The notes below the pieces were generated by a model. The model did not search any database. It was not told where the DNA came from and saw only the letters and a list, made by a program, of their open reading frames with translations. Both the position numbers and the translations under genes were made by a program. Below, one piece after another: positions 31,455 through 35,293 of a stretch of DNA of 35,293 bases. The DNA is from JANWKA01 sp035533815 (lineage in GTDB: Bacteria; Bacteroidota; Bacteroidia; Chitinophagales; Chitinophagaceae): NCBI GenBank assembly GCA_035533815.1, contig DATLTB010000068.1:1-35293 (forward strand), in the 5' to 3' direction. Each line of letters starts with the position of its first letter. The first letter of the stretch is position 1.

Positions 31455-34067
31455 TTATTGAAAATCGCTATCCGGGAGACCGGTATTCATCTGGATGCTT
31501 TTTACCTGGAGGTCCACCGGCCTGTTCAGCACTACACTGGATCTGCTGAAGGGGAACATGATCCCGTTTACTTCCCGGTAATCCCCGATGGTGGATGTTT
31601 GTTCCACCTGCTTCCCGTTTATAATGCGGCTGGTTTCCTCACTGATCTTCAGGCCGCTTTTTGCATCATAACAGTTGGTGGTAATCTGTCCGTCGGGGTC
31701 TGTCACATTCATGATATATATATCCCTGCCCATCCTGTTTTCCAATCCGGTCAGTTCCAGCTTATATCCTGAATCCTGGTATCTGAGTTCCGGGAATGCG
31801 TTGGCCTCCTGGATATAAATATTCTTTGCATCGCTATTCACCGGAGTCTCCTTGCCCATCCGCTGCACCATGACCTGGCCTCCATTGACCATGATCTTTT
31901 CTACTGTCCTGTTCATTTCCGGAACACTTACAGCAAGCATGAACTTGTCAGGCATCTTCCACTCTTCCTGAAAAACGATATCCGTACCCATGATGGTGGC
32001 TCCGGATTTTATCGTCAGGTCCTTTATTCCGCTGAGCTTGTCCATGCCACCGATTCCACTCAGATAGTGGTCGATGACCGTCTGTGCAGTCACACCGGAA
32101 GGAATGGGTTTCTTTTCAACATATTCCCAGACATTGTTTTTCGGGTTCACATCAGGCATGACATGATCCGGGTCCAGCACCACGGCTGTTAACTTGGAAG
32201 TCGTCCTGGCCTGGAAGGTGAATATGGGCCCACGCTGCCAGATCTCTACCGGCAGCCTGATGGTTTGTGTATTCCCGTTCTGTTCGGATATCCTGGCTAT
32301 GACGGGCATGGCCATCCGGCCATAATTCTCCAGGGTAATCAGCGAACCGCTGGCGGGATCATTGTTTACATATTTCACGTCATTGACTCCCTGATCCAGA
32401 GAATAGTTATGGTAGAACCATTCCCTCCAGAACCAGTCAAGATCTTCCCCGGAGGCATTGTCCATGGTCCGGAAAAAATCCACCGGGGTGGGGTGCTTGA
32501 ATGCCCACCACCGGATATAGGTCCGGAATGCATAGTCAAATCGTTTTTTACCCAGGACCACATCCCGGAGTACTTTAAGGGCCATTGCCGGTTTGGAATA
32601 GGCTTCTATGTCATTGTTGGACGGCTGCAGCACGTCCTGGGTGGTCATGATAGGCTCTGTCCTGGGCCCGAAGTTAAAGGGAGCTTCAGTTTCCAAATCC
32701 TCCTTGTGGTAGAATTCCCCTTTATTGAAAATTTTCGTGTCGACCCCATTGAGGAAGGTATTAAACCCCTCATCCATCCAGGCAAACTTCCGTTCATTCG
32801 AACCCACAGTCATCGGGAACCAGTTATGTCCGAATTCATGGTTGGCTACCTCCCAGAGTACTGCCTGGGTATACCGGTATCCGCAGAATACGATTCCCGG
32901 ATACTCCATTCCGCTTACTGTACCGGCCACATCCGTGGCTACCGGGTATTCAAAGGGATACCACTCTTTGGAGTATAGCTCAATCGCCCCCTTGATGAAT
33001 TCGGTGGAACGTCCCCAGGCCTCCGGGCCTGCACTTTCCACCGGATATACCGACTGGGCCAGGGCTTTCTTTCCATGCGGCAGGTTGATCCGGGCTGCAT
33101 CCCAGACAAATGCAGTGGAAGCTGCCCAGACCAGGTCCCGGGCATTGTTGATGCTAAAATGCCATTTGAGCATCCCTTTGAATGGCCTGGAAGCCGGATC
33201 GGTCACTTCATCCGGGGTGCGGATCATGACCGTGCTGTCACTCTGGCTGGCTTTCTTCAGTCTGCTGATCTCCAGTGGTGTCAGCACCGCTGTTGGATTA
33301 AGCAGTTTACCTCCGGCTACCACAATCATATCACCGGGTGCAGTGACCGTGCAGTCGAAATTACCGTAGTCCAGATAGAACTCGGAAGAGCCCAGGTAAG
33401 GAATGGAATTCCACCCCTCCACATCGTCGTATACTTCCATTCTCGGATACCACTGGGCAACTTCATAGATCCATCCGTTTTTAGTTTCCAGCCGGCCCAT
33501 GCGGTCTTCCCCATATACTGGAATATAAAAGGAATAGGAGATCCTGATCTTCACTGTGCTGCCTCCGGGCTTCATCGGGACGGGAAGCCGGATCTGCATC
33601 CGGGTATCATTGATCAGGTAGTCTGCCTTCGTCGTTTTTCCGTTCTGCTCAATGGTAACTGATTTCAGGTCATATCCCTGTGTGGTATCTTTAACCCCGA
33701 AACGGCCACTTGTACCATAGATTCGAGTAGCCTTTGAACCTGAACGGTAGATATTCTGTTCTACCTGCAACCATAAAAAAGGCAGGGCATCAGGACTGTT
33801 GTTCTTATAGGTGATCACCACGGAACCGGTAACCGTCTTGTCCACAGTGTCCAGGGTACAATCCAGTACATAATCCGACCTGTTTTGCCAGTACTTCGGT
33901 CCAGGTGCACCACTGGCACTGCGGAACTCATTTCCATTGGAAGTGTAAAAGAGCGGATTCCAGAGTTCATGCTGATTGAATCTGGACTGCTGCTGGGCTA
34001 CTGAACTCCGGACCACGCACAATACAGATAGTGCGGTTGCCATCAGGTAATACCAGGTTTTTTTCAT
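31455..34067 (-). CDS. Exported M1-family metallopeptidase with C-terminal extension
   Basis: Zinc aminopeptidase-type protein, 870 residues from this start, with a signal peptide (MKKTWYYLMATALSVLCVV, cut near SSVAQ). SGMEYPG replaces GAMEN; the zinc ligands are His410 and His414 (HEFGH) with Glu433 eighteen residues later. The first ~650 residues align along their length with the shorter paralogue at 17783-19759. An extra ~210 residues at the C-terminus start around VTAQTVIDHYLSGIGG and continue with a beta-rich pattern (WKMPDKFML, GRDIYIMNVTDPDG) resembling LolA-like or lipoprotein-sorting folds attached to other Bacteroidota peptidases. An upstream ATG at 34115 would add 16 residues before the leader and is rejected. 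A hairpin follows the stop codon. Its physiological substrates are unknown. Confidence 0.9.
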   Translation of the reverse strand: MKKTWYYLMATALSVLCVVRSSVAQQQSRFNQHELWNPLFYTSNGNEFRSASGAPGPKYWQNRSDYVLDCTLDTVDKTVTGSVVITYKNNSPDALPFLWLQVEQNIYRSGSKATRIYGTSGRFGVKDTTQGYDLKSVTIEQNGKTTKADYLINDTRMQIRLPVPMKPGGSTVKIRISYSFYIPVYGEDRMGRLETKNGWIYEVAQWYPRMEVYDDVEGWNSIPYLGSSEFYLDYGNFDCTVTAPGDMIVVAGGKLLNPTAVLTPLEISRLKKASQSDSTVMIRTPDEVTDPASRPFKGMLKWHFSINNARDLVWAASTAFVWDAARINLPHGKKALAQSVYPVESAGPEAWGRSTEFIKGAIELYSKEWYPFEYPVATDVAGTVSGMEYPGIVFCGYRYTQAVLWEVANHEFGHNWFPMTVGSNERKFAWMDEGFNTFLNGVDTKIFNKGEFYHKEDLETEAPFNFGPRTEPIMTTQDVLQPSNNDIEAYSKPAMALKVLRDVVLGKKRFDYAFRTYIRWWAFKHPTPVDFFRTMDNASGEDLDWFWREWFYHNYSLDQGVNDVKYVNNDPASGSLITLENYGRMAMPVIARISEQNGNTQTIRLPVEIWQRGPIFTFQARTTSKLTAVVLDPDHVMPDVNPKNNVWEYVEKKPIPSGVTAQTVIDHYLSGIGGMDKLSGIKDLTIKSGATIMGTDIVFQEEWKMPDKFMLAVSVPEMNRTVEKIMVNGGQVMVQRMGKETPVNSDAKNIYIQEANAFPELRYQDSGYKLELTGLENRMGRDIYIMNVTDPDGQITTNCYDAKSGLKISEETSRIINGKQVEQTSTIGDYREVNGIMFPFSRSSVVLNRPVDLQVKSIQMNTGLPDSDFQ

Positions 34068-34184
34068 ATAAGTACGAATTAGGTTTTGTGGTTTAAAATA
34101 GCCATTTACCTTCAATATTGGCGCTGGTTTTGTGATAAGTGGTCAACCGCCGGCCGGCTTTCTGGCTGTTTGTCGAGTAGGTCT

Positions 34185-35293
34185 TTAATAATTAATGACC
34201 TGTTCCTCAATTTCCCTTGGAATATCCCGGAATTCATAAAGCTGGTTGCGCAGCCTGGGCTCAAAACCTGCTTCCCGGATAGCTTCCTGGATGGTCCGGT
34301 AGGTGAACCGGTGTGGTGCCCCTGCGGCGCTGACCACATTTTCCTCGAGCATAATGGATCCGAAATCATTGGCTCCGGCGTGCAAGCAGAGCTGCGCGAC
34401 TTTCCTTCCAACCGTCAGCCAGGAAGCCTGTATGTTCGGGATATTAGGGAGCATCATCCTGCTCAGGGCGATCATCCGGATATATTCTTCATCCGTAATC
34501 AGGTTATGCACCCCCCGGATCCGGGTCAGCAAAGTATCCACATCCTGAAATGTCCAGGGAATGAAAGCCGTGAATCCCAGGGTATTTTCGGGTTTTTCCT
34601 GCTGCACCTGCCGGATGGAGGCCAGATGTTCAAATCGTTCCAGGGTAGTCTCCACATGCCCGAACATCATGGTGGCAGAACTGGGGATATTCAGCCGGTG
34701 CGCTACCCGCATGATATCCAGCCATTCCCCTGCACTGCATTTCCCCTTTGAAATCAACCGGCGGACCCGGTCATTGAGGATCTCGGCCCCCGCACCGGGA
34801 AGGCTATCCAGTCCAGCTTCTTTCAGGGCGGTCAGCACTTCTTCATGGGTGCTCTTCTCCAAATGCGTGATATGGGCTACTTCAGGAGGTCCGAGGGCAT
34901 GCAGCTTCAGGCTGGGATACATGGATTTCAGATCCCGGAACAACGCGGTGTAAAACGACAAGCCGAGTTCGGGGTGATGTCCTCCCTGCAGCAACAGCTG
35001 GTCCCCCCCATAACGGAAAGTCTCTTCTATTTTTTTCCGGTATTGCTCGCGGGAGGTGATATAGGCTTCCGGATGCCCCGGCACACGGTAGAAATTACAG
35101 AATTTGCAATTGGCGATGCAGACATTGGTGGTGTTTACGTTACGGTCAATCTGCCAGGTCACCAGGCCATGGGTTACCTGTTGTTTGCGCAGGATATCGG
35201 CGGCCTGCATCAGTTCTGCCAAAGCAGCGTTTTCATACAGGTAAACTCCCTCTCCCGGACTCAGGTATTCCCTATTAAGCGCCTTACCAATGA
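34185..35293 (-). CDS. mqnC: Cyclic dehypoxanthinyl futalosine synthase MqnC (5' end outside window)
   Basis: Radical SAM enzyme of the futalosine route to menaquinone, converting dehypoxanthinyl futalosine to its cyclic form. The cluster motif CIANCKFCNFYR follows VTWQIDRNVNTTNV, the typical MqnC N-terminal block. Other blocks are LLQGGHHPELGL, LPGAGAEIL, SSATMMFGHVE and GFTAFIPWTFQ. A reading from the TTG at 35222 is too short: the frame stays open to the window end, and its upstream residues (GKALNREYLSPGEGVYLYEN, then AALAELM) match the family N-terminus, so the true start lies beyond 35293. MqnE shares the fold, but the motifs favour MqnC. No other menaquinone genes are in view. Confidence 0.92.
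   Translation of the reverse strand, partial: IGKALNREYLSPGEGVYLYENAALAELMQAADILRKQQVTHGLVTWQIDRNVNTTNVCIANCKFCNFYRVPGHPEAYITSREQYRKKIEETFRYGGDQLLLQGGHHPELGLSFYTALFRDLKSMYPSLKLHALGPPEVAHITHLEKSTHEEVLTALKEAGLDSLPGAGAEILNDRVRRLISKGKCSAGEWLDIMRVAHRLNIPSSATMMFGHVETTLERFEHLASIRQVQQEKPENTLGFTAFIPWTFQDVDTLLTRIRGVHNLITDEEYIRMIALSRMMLPNIPNIQASWLTVGRKVAQLCLHAGANDFGSIMLEENVVSAAGAPHRFTYRTIQEAIREAGFEPRLRNQLYEFRDIPREIEEQVINY

Noticed and set aside
34185..35222. Complete MqnC starting from TTG at 35222
   Set aside because: The frame stays open upstream to the window end and the upstream residues match the MqnC N-terminus, so the gene is partial here.

Overview
The window looks like a chromosomal segment of a Bacteroidota bacterium, probably Chitinophagaceae-like. 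This is inferred from a Bacteroidota-style rhamnose operon (RhaT, aldolase/dehydrogenase fusion, Pseudomonas-type isomerase, FGGY kinase), a futalosine-pathway menaquinone gene, an outer-membrane barrel protein of PorT-like appearance, and starts that mostly lack a strong Shine-Dalgarno sequence. No rRNA, tRNA or CRISPR array was seen.

Layout. 1-1.7 kb is an AT-richer islet: the 5' part of an IS200/IS605-type transposase running off the left edge, then two small plus-strand genes (a DUF1579-like protein and a YdeI/OmpD-associated protein) and possible gene debris. 1.7-7.6 kb, minus strand, is a compact L-rhamnose catabolic operon read as rhaT, rhaD-type aldolase/dehydrogenase fusion, rhaI, rhaK. 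8.3-19.8 kb, also minus strand, is a run of exported proteins: M1 peptidase, MGH1/GH63-like glycosidase, Tat-exported TIM-barrel protein, gluconate 2-dehydrogenase subunit 3-like protein, GMC oxidoreductase, GH172/DUF2961 protein and GH78 alpha-L-rhamnosidase. 20.2-21.4 kb is a predicted outer-membrane barrel protein. 21.6-25.7 kb, plus strand, holds a cysteine desulfurase and the two subunits of a Tat-exported molybdenum hydroxylase (IorA/IorB type). A convergent minus-strand operon (25.7-31.1 kb) encodes molybdenum cofactor synthesis and maturation: a dihaem cytochrome, XdhC, a MocA-like nucleotidyltransferase, MoaA, MoaD, an E1-rhodanese fusion and MoaE. 31.5-35.3 kb has a second M1 peptidase paralogue and MqnC, which is open through the right edge.

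How the genes work together. Exported rhamnosidase, GH172 and MGH1-like enzymes would trim a rhamnose-containing glycan or plant glycoside. Released L-rhamnose enters through RhaT and is converted by RhaI, RhaK and the fusion enzyme to dihydroxyacetone phosphate plus L-lactate. Between the hydrolases sits an oxidoreductase set (GMC flavoprotein with a Cys pattern for a 3Fe-4S cluster, Tat-exported small subunit, Tat-exported sugar-isomerase-fold protein). It resembles the parts list of glucoside 3-dehydrogenase plus a keto-sugar-processing enzyme, and is the best candidate here for a poorly described system. The second half encodes a molybdenum hydroxylase next to most of what is needed to build, cytidylylate and sulfurate its cofactor, plus a plausible electron acceptor.
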